Positions 62,705-64,000 of a DNA stretch of 64,000 nucleotides are shown here, in pieces (position 1 is the first letter of the stretch; the number at the start of each line of letters is the position of its first letter). Below the pieces are notes generated by a model. It saw only the letters and a list, made by a program, of their open reading frames with translations, did no database searches and had not been told where the DNA came from. This DNA is from Actinernus sp. WN-2022 (Eukaryota; Cnidaria; Anthozoa; Actiniaria; Actinernidae), in the NCBI GenBank assembly GCA_030867875.1, contig JAOWCC010000655.1:6921083-6985082 (forward strand), in the 5' to 3' direction. A program made the position numbers and the translations under genes.

Positions 62705-64000
62705 AAAACACTTGCATTGCGCAGGTTTGCTGAGGGATTAAATGTGGACATATGATAATTTTATCAGAATACCATGAATAAGGCCAGCCAAATATTTGTT
62801 ATGTGATTGACTGTCACATGCTATGAATCAGATATCAGTTTTTCAGATCTAATGAAGAACTAGCTGTATGTAACTATACTTTTTAACCTCATTTTACCAT
62901 AAATCCTCAAATAAGATCCTCTTTGAATACCCCCCCCCCCCCCCCCCCCTCAAGTAGTCGAGTCAGAAAATATTGAAGGAGAGTTGTCCTCAGAGACTCT
63001 GAGATATTTAGCAATCTGTCCACACCACCATGAGGTATGAAATATTGAACAGAAAAATATATTGTCATTTGACCTGTTTTCATTTTGAGCCCTTCAATGT
63101 GACAAATTTCGCTTGGTCAGAAGCATGTAAATTAGGCCTGTGACGTAAATACCTCAGCACACGCTTTTGTTTTCAAACTCTAAACAAAAGCGACTGCAAA
63201 GGTATTTACATCACAATTGTGTTCCAGGACCCTTAGAATGTGTCGCACAAAAGGTGGTTATTTTGGGTGAGGAAAATTGTTTTTCCATTTGAAATTTTCT
63301 TTTACATCAATTTTTGTGTAAAGTTATGTAATTTAAAATAAGTTTCCCTTAAAACTGTAAAAAAAAAAGGCACTAGACTAGACAATAGACACTTTAAAGA
63401 CCTTTTGATGAAGAAGGTTTAACAACAAGAGAAATGTAATAGAGAAAAATAGGTATTTTTTGTTACGGACATTACGTAATGTCCGTAACGGATATTCTAT
63501 CAATTAAAAATCCTGTTAACAATAATCGTAATCTGGAATTATCATAATTCAGTAAATACTAGGCTTGTGGGCTCTTATATACCAATGCCAGTTTGTTGGG
63601 CTAAGTCTGGTCTCTGTACTACTTTCACATGAAGTTTTAGGTTTGGTCCACCAGTTTTTTTGCTCTTTGTGCATTATGCAAAGCTGGACCCCCCCACACA
63701 GTGGATGTGGCTATAATTCACCCCGACTTACCCATTTTGGATGGCTTGTAGTTTATATTCTTAAATGGCATGGTTTTTTTTCTATTATCAATGGTTTAAA
63801 AATTTACAGATTTACCACTTCTCATGTGGAATGAGCCATATGTAGTTCTTTCCTATTTGATTACATATACCTGACCACAATATTTATATTTTACTTTTAA
63901 TGGTCACCTGTCTCGACTAGCTTCAGTCTTTCATTTAGTAGCATTGGGCATCTCAAGGAGATCGGCAATTGGCTCGATATCACAGAGGTCTGTAGCTGGG
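62705..64000. other. Intergenic region at window end
   Basis: Contains a C homopolymer of about 22 bases near 62929-62950 and a perfect 28-bp palindrome at 63462-63489. The frame at 63565-63834 has no recognised content. Confidence 0.35.
63462..63489. repeat. Perfect 28-bp palindrome
   Basis: The half-site is gttacggacattac, immediately followed by its exact complement. It could form a cruciform or be a fused pair of terminal repeats from a lost element. Confidence 0.8.

Overview
The window has two parts. Positions 1 to about 19,400 are most of an integrated, Polinton/Maverick-type double-stranded DNA virus of the adintovirus kind. It encodes a protein-primed family B DNA polymerase, a retroviral-type integrase with a C-terminal chromodomain, an adenovirus-like protease, a FtsK/HerA-type packaging ATPase, a double-jelly-roll type major capsid protein, a penton-like protein and several small basic virion proteins. 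All these frames are open and tightly packed, so the copy looks young. The left end lies outside the window.

Positions 19,400 to 64,000 are AT-rich animal DNA with almost no intact coding sequence. It is built from decayed, nested transposons and low-copy tandem repeats. Fragments recognised by eye include non-LTR reverse transcriptases, a Penelope-like element, a GIY-YIG nuclease, a Harbinger-like transposase, a Crypton/DUF3504-type recombinase, PIF1 and RecQ helicases, a DUF6589-like protein, a SAP-domain protein and a possible BEN-domain host gene. This mix suggests an invertebrate, most likely a cnidarian (coral or anemone). The host assignment is inference.

Layout of the viral part: 5-1585 unknown protein; 1812-2936 integrase; 3002-7208 a compact rightward block (penton-like paralogue, penton-like protein, basic core-type protein, major capsid protein, protease); 7267-10242 packaging ATPase, a pVI/pX-like membrane-active candidate, two related basic proteins and a conserved Polinton protein; 10303-10569 a small protein. 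The polymerase lies leftward at 15455-10661 in two exons, with an acidic first exon. Positions 15.5-16.5 kb hold a divergent control region. Positions 16.5-18.2 kb hold a rightward, multi-exon region whose alternative 3' exons encode an F-box-like protein and two paralogous RING-like zinc modules. Positions 18.2-19.4 kb hold tandem repeats.

The most striking signal is a promoter module, CCAATC followed by a TATA element starting exactly 23 nt after the first C. It occurs at the polymerase promoter (minus strand), at the F-box/RING promoter (plus strand), and about ten times in tandem at the right end. Early-type genes therefore seem to share one promoter architecture, amplified at the terminus. 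The capsid genes lack it and are packed with ATGA/TGATG overlaps. A Q-x-G-G motif recurs in five viral proteins and is a candidate cleavage signal for the viral protease.

In the host part the best observations are transposon nests. A fold-back element with a 6-bp target duplication sits inside the terminal repeat of another element and carries two inverted copies of a gene fragment. A TTAA-inserted element and two TAA-inserted MITEs, one inside the other, interrupt a Penelope-like coding region.
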